Of a DNA stretch of 64,000 nucleotides, positions 14,201 through 25,690 are shown piece after piece. Position numbers and translations under genes: made by a program. Origin of the DNA: Datnioides undecimradiatus (lineage: Eukaryota; Chordata; Actinopteri; Lobotiformes; Datnioididae); assembly GCA_008933995.1 (NCBI GenBank), contig WARS01000015.1, positions 14,206,957-14,270,956 on the forward strand, read 5' to 3'. The notes beneath the pieces are model-generated. The model saw only the letters and a program-made list of their open reading frames with translations, did not search any database and had not been told where the DNA came from. The first letter of the stretch is position 1; every line of letters begins with the position of its first letter.

Positions 14201-16275
14201 TGTGGGAGAAATAATACAAAAGTAAAATCAGTGAAATTATTAAATCCAGTAGTTAGACTGAAGGGTGGATGTACTCCAGTATATTTATGAAAACCTTTTA
14301 ATAACATTTTAGTCTCTTCTCATTCTTGACCTTGAACAATATAAAAAAATACAAATCCATTCAACCACACACCTCTACTCATTGGCAGAAAGAGAAGGAG
14401 AAAGATGAGAAACATAACCATTTTTCAATTGATTAAAAGTTCAATCTTGACATTGGAAGACATGGTTTTACAACAACAACCTTCTGGATCTCTATTAACA
14501 TTTAAAATCAAGTTCTGTTAGTTTAAGCCCAGTTTGGCTGCACAAAGTTTGTATTGACTGATCCTGTGGCAGGTCAGTGGGATGAAATAATTGAAATAGT
14601 GATAATTAACCATTAACTGAAGACAGGTTTTAAAAGTTCCTGGTGCTGACCTCTTATCTGCGATAAGAATATTTAATATGGATTTTTAATGTTTGTGCGC
14701 TATGTTATCTTAGGAAGTTGTATTTTATTTTTTTTAAATTTCTGAAAATTTGTAGACTGTAACAATGTAACTTGTTGCCCATGGTGTTGTGTATGTATTG
14801 TGATATATATCATATCGCAACCATGTATCGCACTGTGTGGCATATCGTGACCGATCTACTGCACCGTGTATTGTGACCCATGTATGCGTATCACATGCTT
14901 ATCGTATTGCAGTCCATGTACTGACATTTATTATTTACATACATGATATGTAGCTCATGTACCATCATACACATTGTGGTGCGACCCATATATCGTGATA
15001 GACATCGTGCTGTGACCCACTTATTTTGATATATCATGAATATGCAATATGTATCACATGGGACCCACATATTGTGATACATACCACATTGCGATCCCAT
15101 GTAGACGACCGGCTGCATATTGCGATAGCGACATTGATCATGAACATAAGGCGATACATGGGTCACAACACAATTTGAATCGCAATATATGAGCCATACC
15201 GTTGTAACATTATCACGATACATAGGTCACAACAATATCATGACATATGCAGCAATTAGTGGATCACATGTCACGATATGAGCCACGCCGCAACAATCAC
15301 GATAGGGACACCCCCGCCTGCGACGGCCGCCCACATGTCGCGATAGCGACAGCCCAGTCCGAGGCGACCCAGCGCCTGTCGCGATAGCGACGCACTCACC
15401 CGAGGCGGCCGACCGCATATCGCGATAGCGACGCTCACATGTCGCGATAGTGGCGCCCGCATGTCGCCGCATAGCAACACACTCGCCCGGGACGGTCGAC
15501 CCGCATGTCGCGATAGCGACAGCCCAGTTCGAGACGACGTGTCGCATATCGCGATAGCTACGCCCACATGTCGCGATAGTGACGGCCCAGTCCGAAACGG
15601 CTGGCCGCTTATCGCGATAGCGACGCCCACATGTCGCGATAGCGACATTGATCATGATACATAAGGCGATACACGGGTCACAACATGGTACATATCATGA
15701 CATATGCAGCGATTAGTGGATCACATGTCACGATATGAGTCACGCCGCAACCATCACGAATCATGCTAGTGACACCCGCGTATCGCGATAGCGACAACCC
15801 CCGCCCGCGACGACCGGCCGCATATCCCTCCCCCGGCACGCTCTCATATCGCAACAGTACGCGGCGACGCGGGCTGTATCGCGATAGTTCGTCTCCTGTG
15901 TCGTGGTATATTATTTATATACTTGTATATTGTGATACACATTTTTGTTGTGGCCCATGTATCACATTCTGTATTGTGATCAATGTATCATGATGATCAA
16001 CAACCATAATGCATGTATTGCATTGCGTATTGTGGAGTTCCTACCATTTCCAAGCATTTCTTCATCTTTATGTAATTAAAAAAATATTTGCCACGTCAAT
16101 TTTCTACGTGAATGTTATTCTGGCTCACAAGTAGGTTTAGTTACTAATTTAAGCTTCTCTCTTTTCTGTGTTGTTTTTCTTACAGGAGCACGCATTTGAG
16201 AGCAGTCAAAAGTACAAAGAGGGAAAGTTTATCATCGAGCTGGCTCACATGATCAAGGACAACGGATGGGAGTGA
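11219..16275 (+). CDS. ypel1: Yippee-like protein, 3' three coding exons (partial gene)
   Basis: Exons 11219-11262, 13170-13278 and 16186-16275 join in frame to give residues 40-119 of a Yippee zinc-binding protein, ending NGWE-stop. The second CxxC pair of the Yippee fold is C79/C82 (YCENC). The first pair (near residues 23/26 in the family) belongs to an upstream exon that I could not find in 1-11218, so the gene starts before the window. YPEL proteins are small, almost invariant nuclear/centrosomal proteins; mouse Ypel1 has been linked to epithelial-like cell morphology, and the biochemical activity is unclear. YPEL1 rather than YPEL2 is favoured by KFIIEL (YPEL2 has Y at the F, as I recall), by the final E, and by the tail-to-tail ppil2 neighbour. 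All acceptors and donors are canonical AG/GT. The paralogue call is fairly sure, the family call certain. Confidence 0.93.
11263..13169 (+). other. ypel1: ypel1 intron
   Basis: Bounded by gtaagt and tccctacag. It contains no recognisable gene or element beyond short homopolymers, such as a G run at about 12532-12540. Confidence 0.85.
13170..13278 (+). CDS. ypel1: ypel1 coding exon, residues 54-90, second CxxC
   Basis: Begins after tccctacag and ends before gtaagt. It carries [15 protein letters not shown], then [15 protein letters not shown] with zinc ligands C79 and C82. Its single leading G completes the split V54 codon, and it leaves in phase 0. Confidence 0.97.
14780..16030. repeat. Palindromic CpG-rich minisatellite with decayed flanks
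   Basis: The core (15335-15890) has eleven copies of the palindrome TCGCGA, mostly within TATCGCGATAG or TGTCGCGATAG, starting at 15338, 15379, 15420, 15442, 15508, 15549, 15571, 15612, 15634, 15783 and 15879. Spacings are 41, 41, 22, 66, 41, 22, 41 and 22 bases, so the array mixes 22- and 41-base monomers. The flanks carry related palindromes with C-to-T or G-to-A changes (TATCGTGATA, TATTGTGATA, TATCACGATA). The surrounding intron is AT-rich, so the CpG content is abrupt. Long open frames across it on both strands are a by-product of the repeat. Confidence 0.9.
15123..15340. repeat. Block duplicated at about 15637-15825
   Basis: The order gcgatagcgacattgatcat, a stretch with gcgataca-gggtcacaac, then atatgcagc-attagtggatc and ccgcaac-atcacga is repeated about 514 bases later at its start and 457 bases later at its end. 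The second copy is therefore about 57 bases shorter. The two copies bracket the densest TCGCGA segment. Confidence 0.8.
16186..16275 (+). CDS. ypel1: ypel1 last coding exon, residues 91-119 and stop
   Basis: Begins after ttttcttacag. It translates as [17 protein letters not shown], then [12 protein letters not shown], and stops with TGA at 16273-16275. The exon reads straight into the 3' UTR. Confidence 0.97.
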   Translation, partial: EHAFESSQKYKEGKFIIELAHMIKDNGWE

Positions 16276-17173
16276 CGCTCCCGACGCGCACTTTTTTCTC
16301 TGACCTTGGAATGCCCTCTAATGAACTGTGTGGAGTGTCGACCATCGACCAACCACCCCCAACTCCCTTACAAAATCCCCCCACCCTTTGCCTCCGTCAC
16401 ATGCACACACCCACCTGCTCATTGTGAAACTGAACAGAACAAATGACATAAAAAAAAATTGACGACGAGGAAGTGGAGCAACTGTTGAAAAATCACATCA
16501 CAGGAGTCCTGTCGTTACTTTAAAGATTGTGTGTTCTCCTTCGCAGCTCTGGAGCGTTTGGGTCTGACCCCAGCCCACTCACTCTCACCTTACCCCCACC
16601 CCCACCGAACCCCGCGTACAAGTGATTGTGGTGAAATGGCGACCACTATGCGAAAGGAGACAGACTTCACTGAAAGGACATTTCTTTGTTTTCTTGATTT
16701 CGCCCATCCAGCGAGATGAATGACTTTGATGACTTTCATTATTTTAATGTTATTTACTATAGTTTTAACTTCTGGGTTTGGTAAGGTTTTGGTTTGATGG
16801 CAGATGGATGTTACTGGTTAGCATTTTATTTCCCCGTCAAGTCTGTCATGTTTAGTTTTGTCTGTTTGTTTTCTGGCTTGTTATTTCTCTGCCCTTATCT
16901 GAGCATGTTTTTCTTTGCTAATGTCCAAATGAGCAATCAGGGATTGGTGAGGAGTGGAGGGGAAAGGGAGTTTATCATAGTAACAAATATGTAGCAGCAT
17001 CTTGCTTTTTTTTAAGTGGCAAACGATGGGTTGCAGTAGTGTGGGTTTCTATTTGTTTGTTACTTTTAATCTTTTTTTCTTTCCTGTGAATTTTCTTTAT
17101 CCCCCCCGGTACTTTTCAGCACCCAAAAAAGCATTGAAAGCAGCACCTAGTATTTGTTTGACATAAATGGATT

Positions 17174-17200
<27 letters not shown>
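17174..17200. repeat. (AT)n microsatellite
   Basis: Uninterrupted TA dinucleotides inside the proposed ypel1 3' UTR. Confidence 0.95.
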
Positions 17201-17207
<7 letters not shown>

Positions 17208-18172
17208 CATAAATATATAGATATATGAATATTTGTAGTGTTTGGCTAAATGCGATTGTGGCTGGTCCCATTTTGCAGCAGTACCATAAGTGAAAAAGAC
17301 ATGAAAAGGAGCAGAAATAGTTTCTAGACTGGGGAACCTGAAATCAGTGTCCACATGTCATAAAACATAAGGGCAGACTGTATTATTCCATTGTAATGAA
17401 ACAAGAAGAGACACAACTACATATGAATATATATACACATACTATGATTACATATCCATAAATACTAAGGGAAAAATGTTCAGTGGACGAGATAATGGAA
17501 CATGGATTCTATATATATATATTTGCTGTCATGCACATATGTATATATGCATATGACTGTGTGTATATATGCATTGTGTGTGTGTGTGGTCATGCATTAC
17601 TCAGTGGCATACTTGAACAATGCTACTTCGTTTGCACTTTGCAGAGGCCTTTGGTTCATCTCAGTTTAGAGGCAAAACGTTTGTGCTTATCTGTTTTGTT
17701 TTGTTTTTGGCCTTCTCACAGATGAACGTCAGATTGTTGGAGACGAAAAGAAAGTATGAGCTGGACGCTAGGGGTTTTTTTGTGTGTTTTTAGCAGCAGA
17801 CTGTTAGATACTTCAGACTTATTTGGTTTGATTCATTTAGATACATAATATTCATTTGCTGTCCAGTCTTTGCTTAATTTGAACCTCAACATTTCTTCCC
17901 GCTTTTTTCAGGTCTTTTGGTAATCTCTTTATTGCTTAGTCTCTCTCTGAGCATATGAATTGTCTCTTTGTGGACAGCGTCCGTGATTTTTGCCTCAAGC
18001 GTATGAATTCCGTGCCTCTTCAAAACATGAACGCCTCCCCCTTATTTTTTTTTTTTTTCTGTTGTGCAGTGCATAACTCAGAAAACCGCTTATGTGAACC
18101 GGCTGTCTTCCTCCTTCTGGTTCAAGTGGCCTGAAAGTAACGTTTACCGAAATCCTCATAGAGTCTCTTCCC

Positions 18173-18205
18173 TGATTATTATTATAATTATTATTATTAT
18201 TATTT
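18173..18205. repeat. (ATT)n microsatellite
   Basis: Nearly perfect ATT trinucleotide run in the proposed ypel1 3' UTR. Confidence 0.9.
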
Positions 18206-21200
18206 TCTTTTTGGACAACAGAGACTTGGTATACATACACACATATATTTCTAAGTGTTCAGATTAGAGGTGCAAAAACAGGATGGATATTCAGCATATT
18301 ATTTCAGAGAAAGCAGAGAGGAAGAGGTTTGGAATATGCGGGATGCCCAGAGCTTGTTGTCTGACTTTTTATTGGGAGGATAAAAACGATGGCAGCAGGT
18401 GGCGGTGGGGCAGGGCGGGATGGGATGGGAGAGATTTAAAAATCAGCAGTGATTGATTACTTTGCCGGCAAGGTCAGTCAGATCATTACCCATCTTTTAT
18501 CCTAAAAAAACAATGATTAAATGCAAAACCCTATTAGTTAGCAGTGATACCTACTTGAAATATAAAGACATAAACAGCTGAGATATTGGCTCACAAGTAT
18601 AGTTTTGTACATAAAGTAACATATTTAAGGTTTTATACGTATTTCTACTGCTAGTTGTTTTACTCCCAACTTGGAAAGCACTTTTGTTCACTGTACCTCT
18701 GGCTAAAGTGTGTGTGTGTAGTAGTGTGTGCACATGCATGTGTATAGCCCACATGCATGACTGCATGAAAGTGAATGTTAAGTTTTTCCTCGGACAACTG
18801 TGGCTTTCTTTTTTCCTCTTTGGTTTAAGTGCTTTTTATTTGTCCTCTCTTGTTGTTTTTTCTTTTTGCAGTTGCTTGGTTTCACTGTCTCCAGTGATCT
18901 GCTAGTCTGTACAGGTTAGTTTGTTTGGAAGTGATTTATCCCCTTTTTTAGTTTGTTTTTTTTCTGTTAGCTTGTTTATTTAGCTTGTGTGGTGAGAGCC
19001 CTTTAGACAGTGTTTAGGTCTCTCAAGGAGCCATGTAGACGTGAGGGCGAGCTGGAATCTCCCCACCATGTCGCAGGGAGACTTTTACTAAGACCCCTCC
19101 ACCACAGTCAGTGTCTCCTGTATAGAGGGCTCACATATGATTAAATGCGCCCTGTGGTGGCCATGTTGGAGGTCCTTAGCTGGGCTGTGAATATCTGATT
19201 GTATTTCTTGATAACTTGTTCTTTTTTTGTGCTGGTTTTGACCGAAAATGAGCTGTTTTGATTTGAGTTATTGTTTTGGTAATATTGGCTTGTTATTTAC
19301 ATGGACTTAGTTAGCATCACACACATTACAGTTCTGGCTTTTGCACATTTTTTTTTGCAATTTGAAAATTTGTAACAGGTCCAACACCTACCTGTTCTTT
19401 TTAAAGACTTGGGCACTGGATGGGGCCTCACATCCGACTGCATACCTGTTTAAAGCAGAGCATCTCAGCAGTAGCTGAAAGTCCAAAAAAAGGTGTCTGA
19501 GCTTCTCACCTGGTTGCAGTGAGACAGAAGTGCACTCCAGGGCATATCAGTACATCTTGACATTACCAGAGATGGCTTTGAACCAAAACTACTCAGCCTT
19601 CTTAGTGTTATGTTAATGGTGCGTTCAGGTGGTCTAGGTCAATTTGTCAAGTCAGTCTAGCTATGTTAAGTTACATTTCATGAACTCCGGCATTCCACAA
19701 CTTGCCTGAGTCCCTTCCTTCTTGGTATTCACTGCCTTTTTGTCCACCATTTCCTGGTGATTAACTTGGAAACGTATCTTTAGGACTGAAAAGCTTCTGA
19801 TCGCATCACGCGGATCAAACATAGTTGCCTAAGTAACTGGAACCGTAGGTGTTCAAATTTCAGTTTTTTCTGCAAAAGACTGAGCATAGGCATGGACATC
19901 CACAGCCCTGACAATAGGGGTGACCATCTCCGTGAAGGATTGTGTGATACCAAGAACAACCATCAAATGGACCCTGTGGTGGGATTATTTTCGCTATTTT
20001 CTATTGACTATAAGAGTAGTGAAGGAGCACCTGAATGCACCATTGCTTTTTATATCCCTAAGCCTACAGTGTCTCATTTGGAGCAGACATGCAGGATTGG
20101 TCGGTCCTTTAGTTTCTGCTTAGATGGAAAGCAGCTTTTATCTGGTCAGCCAGCCTTTGCCGTCTGATATGATGAAACATATCTCGCTTAAAATATCAAA
20201 ACCCAGCCGTTGGTTCAGTTTAATTCAAGTTAAACTTCAGGGTAACTTTTTCCAAACTCATAAAGCAAAGAGAAGGGCACTGGTAGCTAAATTTAAAAAA
20301 TAACCAGACCATTCATGTGTTATACTGTTACTGTATGGACCTCGGCCAGTTGCCTGAATTTCATTTAACTGTTACGCACTCAGTCAGTTTCTCCAAAGGA
20401 CCTGTAAGATGGCAATTCAGCAGTGGCTGCTGGGAGATTTAGACCAACTGCACAGCTCTATACTCTCCTCTCGATCAGTCAGTCTGTTGAACCAACAAAA
20501 GCAGTTGCTGGTGTCACCGCCGGTGTAAAATCAAATAAGAACCAGGTTCTATCGAATGTCAGTGTCATGTGTCAGTGGGCAGGAAGGAAGCCAGGATCGG
20601 TGTCTCCTGGAGATTGAACTGTTGAAAACAAAATTAAAGAGGAGTAACCTGTCTACTGCAGACATTGTCTTTCTGTAGAATGTCGGATTCTCTGAACTTA
20701 ACAGCCAAAGCAGCCTGATGAAAATAATGTAGATTTTTGCTGCTGAAAACTGTTTACTTTTATTGTTTTGTTTTACAGACACTGGCTACCGCCTTTTGAG
20801 CTCTGTTACTGTCTAAAACGCATTCTGGAAAGTGATGCGAACAAAAGGCAAGATGTAAAACAGGGGAAAAAGACTGTACAAGTTCTTTCTAGGAATCGTT
20901 AGGACTATGCTTAAGGTCTAAAGCATGTTGTATTATGAATATATATGTCGTGCCTGTTTTATGCTTCCTAATTTGAAAAAAACAAACAAAATATATGCTT
21001 TATTTGACTACATTGCTTTTGCATTCTGTCTTAGTAAAGCCACTGCCACATACCTGTTTTCACTCTAATGTAAACCATCAGATATCACACAAATTTTCAA
21101 TGGCATTAAGTTGTGGTTTGTGTGAACTTGTTATTCATTTTGGGTGCAACTTATATTTGAACTGTTGTCATTGGGATTGTATTGAATGTAAACCTACTAT

Positions 21201-21755
21201 GCTCACACATGATGTTTCAATATCAGTTTTGGATCTTTTTTAAAAATCTCCCTTGAATGCAGAAAAGAGAAACTGAAATATACATCACAAGTCTGAAGAC
21301 GCCTACCCACATTTTATTTCCTCTTTTTTGTGCATATTACATAATTTGCTCCAGAAACTCTTCTCATGACAGAGATGTCTCATGATTACTATCAAGGAGA
21401 CAGTTAGTTAATGTAAAATATCAAAACAGTAAAATGCAGGCTAATAATATGAGCCTTTGCACATATCTTTTTTAGGGGTGATTCTGAAGATAAGGCAACC
21501 ATTCTGATAAATAAGGTTTCTATTTATTTTGTATTTCCAATCATCTTAGTCAATTGTTAAGTATGTCAGTGTGCATTTAAATAGTTACAGGTAAATTATC
21601 TGGTTTTTGTAAAGTAACTTTTGCAATGTGTATGTACAGAGGATTTTGGTTTTCATAGGTTATATAATGTCATGATCTGAACACTGGTTATATATTTATA
21701 CATTATGAGAACCATAAGTCACATGAAAAGCAACAAGACCGTTACACATAATGAA

Positions 21756-21761
21756 AATAAA
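21756..21761 (+). terminator. ypel1: Candidate poly(A) signal AATAAA for ypel1
   Basis: First AATAAA on the + strand downstream of the stop codon at 16275, about 5.5 kb away. No cleavage-site evidence can be read from sequence alone. Confidence 0.3.
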
Positions 21762-24636
21762 ACAAGAGCATCAGCATGATGCAGTAAAACAGCTGTAACA
21801 GGAACTTGATATGTGTGATACATGTGAAAAGGTTTTGAAATGAACTTTGACCACAGAGACTGAACTTGTGATTAAATATTACAGGTCTGGCAGAAAATAT
21901 GCCAGCAAATGCCCTTTAAATGAAAAACAATTACTGTAGCGCTACTGATGTGAGTCTCAGACAGAAAGCGGACTGAGTGGCAGGCTGACAGACTTACAGG
22001 TAATTAGTTAAAAACTGAGGAACCTGCAATTTTCCACTGGTGCTGTTTCTTCCCTTTTTTCTTTGAGCAACCTAGAAGTCACATGTAGCTTGGTTCATCA
22101 GTTTGATTGTTGTTTTGGATTAAATTGGTTTGATACATTTTCTATATCTCAAAATATAGAAATGTATATGACAAGGTCCATCCTCAAATATAGGATGGAG
22201 CTTAGCAACCCTGATTAAAAAATGTGATCTTGGCTTTGTTTTCATTTGATGTTTTTGGATTTTTAAATAGCAATATATGACAGAACTACCCTATGCACCA
22301 GTGTTAGATATAGTCTGATTTGTATCAGAGAAGATCTGATTAGGAGAGCTAGGAAATATTGTTCAGTATTCTGCTAAACATTCATTGTCAACTTTAACAA
22401 TACAGATCAATGATGTTTAAGATTTCAGTTTAAAATATTAACATTTGATACCTAACCACTGAATTTCCATCATTCTAGGAATTTCTTTATATATTATTAT
22501 TATACTTATATATCTGTAATCTTAAATGGTGTGCTTTTTGTGGAAAAGGAGATCAACTGAGCTGTCTCTTCCTTTTCTGTTTTTAATAATGCGCAAAGGA
22601 TCTAAACTGCACTTGTAGCTTGCTTTAATACATGGATACAGGATGACAAATGAATAGAAGGCAATCCATGCAAGCCTATGTTATTTAATTATTCTAATGT
22701 TCTGAGCGCTTACCTCAGTTGTTTATGCTGTATCGCAGGAGTTACTTTTACTTCTATGCTGATGACGCCCAATTATTTCTCCCACTTTAACTTCCCAAGA
22801 TAAAAAAAAAAACCCTCTGCCTCATGGATTAAATGGTCTTTACATCCCCAAACTTAGAAAAACATAAAGACATTGTGTTTTCAGTCTATTAATAGGAACC
22901 AAGTTATCACTTCTTCTGCTGTTCATACTCATCTTTACACTCTGCACAGCACTTTGATGGACAGGATAACTTGTAGACAGTTAATTATATTTCTCTATAA
23001 AGCTCTACTGTCAAACAAGGCTGTATGTCCAGTAAGTCCTTGCAAATTCTTCTGACATTTACTTATCTTTAAACAAGTATATTTTCGACTTTACAAAAAC
23101 TTGATTATGTTTAGATGAACAATTACATACATTCAAATGCTTTTATTAATTTTCTTGATTATGCTTATTCTAGTAAATTAGATGAGCTTTGTTTTTTTTT
23201 CTTGAAAAAGAAATCTATCTCTTTACGAGTCATTAACTTCTGTTTGCACTTTGTTATCAGGCAAAACTTGACAATTTCAATTCAGTTCTACAAATTTCAA
23301 TGTTCAGTGTTCAGTTTGGTTTGATTAAATGTATTAGTTATACAATCGGGTTTTCATCTCATCTGATTTCAGGAATTTCATTTTCTTTTTATTTCATCAT
23401 GTCATGTTCATATTTATGAATGCCATACAGCCCAAAAATGAAACAGAGAACTTTGTCTTTAATAATACTGGTCCTAGCATTTGTACTACCCAAAAAACAC
23501 AGTGTATGAATTATATAGGTCTATCAGACAGTTTTCTGATAGATGTTTTTAATTGTAAACAGTACTTAAAATAGAATCATTTCTGTGTAGGGAAACAGAT
23601 CTGATGGTATTATAAATTCTATATTACAGATAAACCATGACTGGAACATTACATTTACAATTTACTATTTTTTTCTTACCTCATTAAAATGTTTAGATTT
23701 ATGTTTTTATCTCATCTGAAGAGCGAGAAGGCAAGGTTTATGCAAGGTGTGTATGGAATAACGACGCTGGGCGGCCTTAGGGGTAAGCAAGTTCACACAT
23801 TATAGGATACATTGAAAAGAAAAAAGAAATGCAAATAAAAAACATAAATATTCAATTAACTTTTGCACAGTGGAGTTAAAAAAAAAAGACATTTCTCGGC
23901 TAAAAAGAAGCCATACTCGTGACTTCAGATGAGCTCCTATATTTTCTTCTTCATGTTTACCTTTGGTTTCATCATTTACTTTCAGCTTGTTTATTTTGTT
24001 TGTCTCCAGTAGTTCCTTCTTGCTTTGAAAGGTGACCAGCCTCACACCAGCCACTCTACCAGCCTGATGTCATGGGAAGAAACAGAAACACACATTTTGT
24101 ATCAGCATCAGCAGGTTCATCAGACTGTCACAGCAAAACTGATCTGAATATAGATATATCACTAGATTGATCACAGGAGGCTGTAGCTCATAACTCTCCT
24201 CTGCTAAGAATTTGGGGTGTTTTAATCCATCAAAGATTGTCAGTAGAAAGTAATTCCCGTGGAGACTGTTTTCCAGGGAGGTCTGTGTATCCACCATAAC
24301 AATGTTTTCTCTGTTGACCATGAATGTCCTGAGATATTTTAGCCTTGTGGACCAGCCAATTGATATTGACATTCGTAGATGCTAGCATGACTGAAAACTT
24401 GTTCGGGTGATGGATAAGAACACAATCTGAAGGCATAGGAAGAAGGCTGTGCAGTCATCTCCATATTAATGTTATTTATCAGAGCATTTTTAAAGAGATG
24501 TTTTTCTGATGTTTGACCTGATTTTGACTAAATATGTTTTGGGTGTTCTGGGTGCCCTGACCATTTAAAAGATGTGCCAGGCTCTGCAGCGGTTTTCCTG
24601 ACAGATTTATTATTTCATTGCTGCAAACATGTTTAC

Positions 24637-24703
24637 CGCTCTGGACGTCAAATGTGATGTACAGCGTCTTGCAGCATCCGTAACTGTAAATTTGTTCCAA
24701 GCT
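24637..24703 (-). other. Exon-like open segment in a minus-strand open-frame cluster
   Basis: Between agatcacag and gtaaac, 67 bases encode SLEQIYSYGCCKTLYITFDV then QS. Other minus-strand open frames lie close by (23800-24915), one also with a good acceptor at about 24067. I do not recognise the sequence. Splicing between them is untested. Confidence 0.2.
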
Positions 24704-25539
24704 CTGTGATCTTCAGTAAAAGTCAAAATGAGGCCAATTTGCAGTGAGATTATCAGACCTGCTGCAGCCCAGTTAATTAGACGTGAATCATTTGATAAAG
24801 TACAGGCTGTACGTTCGTTGCATGGACTGGAGTTGCTATGGCAGTACACACTTTGATGATTCTTCCATACACAGTGCTCTCTATCGGTCTCCTTACTTGT
24901 GATCATGATGCCCACACAGCCTCGTGTTTTGATGTCCTTGAGGTGACTGGCTCATCTTCAAGCACAACACAGACAGGCTCCAATTTATCTCACAATCCCT
25001 GCCTTGTTGTTTAAGCTGCAACATGCAACGTTTTTATGAACTTAATAAATTCACAGCATATTTTATTATGTAGTGACTTAAGCTTTACATTAAGATGATT
25101 CTCATTAAGGCTAAGACCTCTTGCTGATTGATTGTTACTAATGACACATAATTGGTTCATACCTTTTGTATAAATTACAGTATGTTTTACAACTCTTGGT
25201 TTTAAAGAACTTCAGTTGGAATTTCAATCTGCTCGGCAAAGATAAAGAATGCTTTGATTAAACCTGCAGGAATATTTGTTTGATTTGATGCTTGAAAACT
25301 ACTCTATTTTCATATACACAGCGAATTTTTTTCCTCCTTAAATGTGTTTTAACTGACTCTCCAGTTCTTGACAGCACTACAAAGCATTTTGGGGTCTTTC
25401 AGCTCTTTGTTTTGGGTTTACAGCTCACAGCTTTACTGCTTTACTGGGATCACTCCCTACTATGTTGCAGTTTTTAACAGGCAGCTTTTTTTAAAACAAA
25501 AAACAAAAAAACAACAACAGCAAAACATTCATGATGTTT

Positions 25540-25690
25540 GTGGACTACCAGCCCAGCATTTCACCACAGTTAGGTAAAGTTAGCAACTAACTGGTGAGGA
25601 GTTGCTGTATTAACCAAAGAAGACAGAAATTTTACTCAGGGGTTGGTGGAGACCAAAAGGGAGCTAAAAGGAGGGCGATATCAGACACTC
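25540..25690 (+). repeat. Interspersed repeat copy A
   Basis: ccagcccagca, then gttagcaactaactggtga, then tttactcaggggttggtgga and gaccaaaagggagct. The same ordered blocks occur in copy B near 29.8 kb, in the same orientation. Confidence 0.55.

Larger units (their letters stand above)
13279..16185 (+). other. ypel1: ypel1 last intron, hosts the palindromic array
   Basis: Bounded by gtaagt and ttttcttacag. The first 1.5 kb is ordinary AT-rich sequence; about 14780-16030 is the repeat described separately. The intron must be removed with this CpG-rich, hairpin-forming block inside it. Confidence 0.9.
16276..21780 (+). other. ypel1: Probable long 3' UTR of ypel1
   Basis: This stretch after the stop has no recognisable coding exon, is rich in T and ATTTA-like sequence, and holds AT and ATT microsatellites. 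The first AATAAA found on the + strand is at 21756-21761, hence the proposed end. Long 3' UTRs are usual for YPEL genes. An ATTAAA at 20633-20638 could give a shorter form. Confidence 0.45.

Noticed and set aside
15227..15655. Long minus-strand open frames (142 and 125 codons) and a + strand frame across the palindromic array
   Set aside because: They exist because the repeat lacks stop codons in several frames. The translation is repetitive Arg/His/Ala without family resemblance, and both strands are open.
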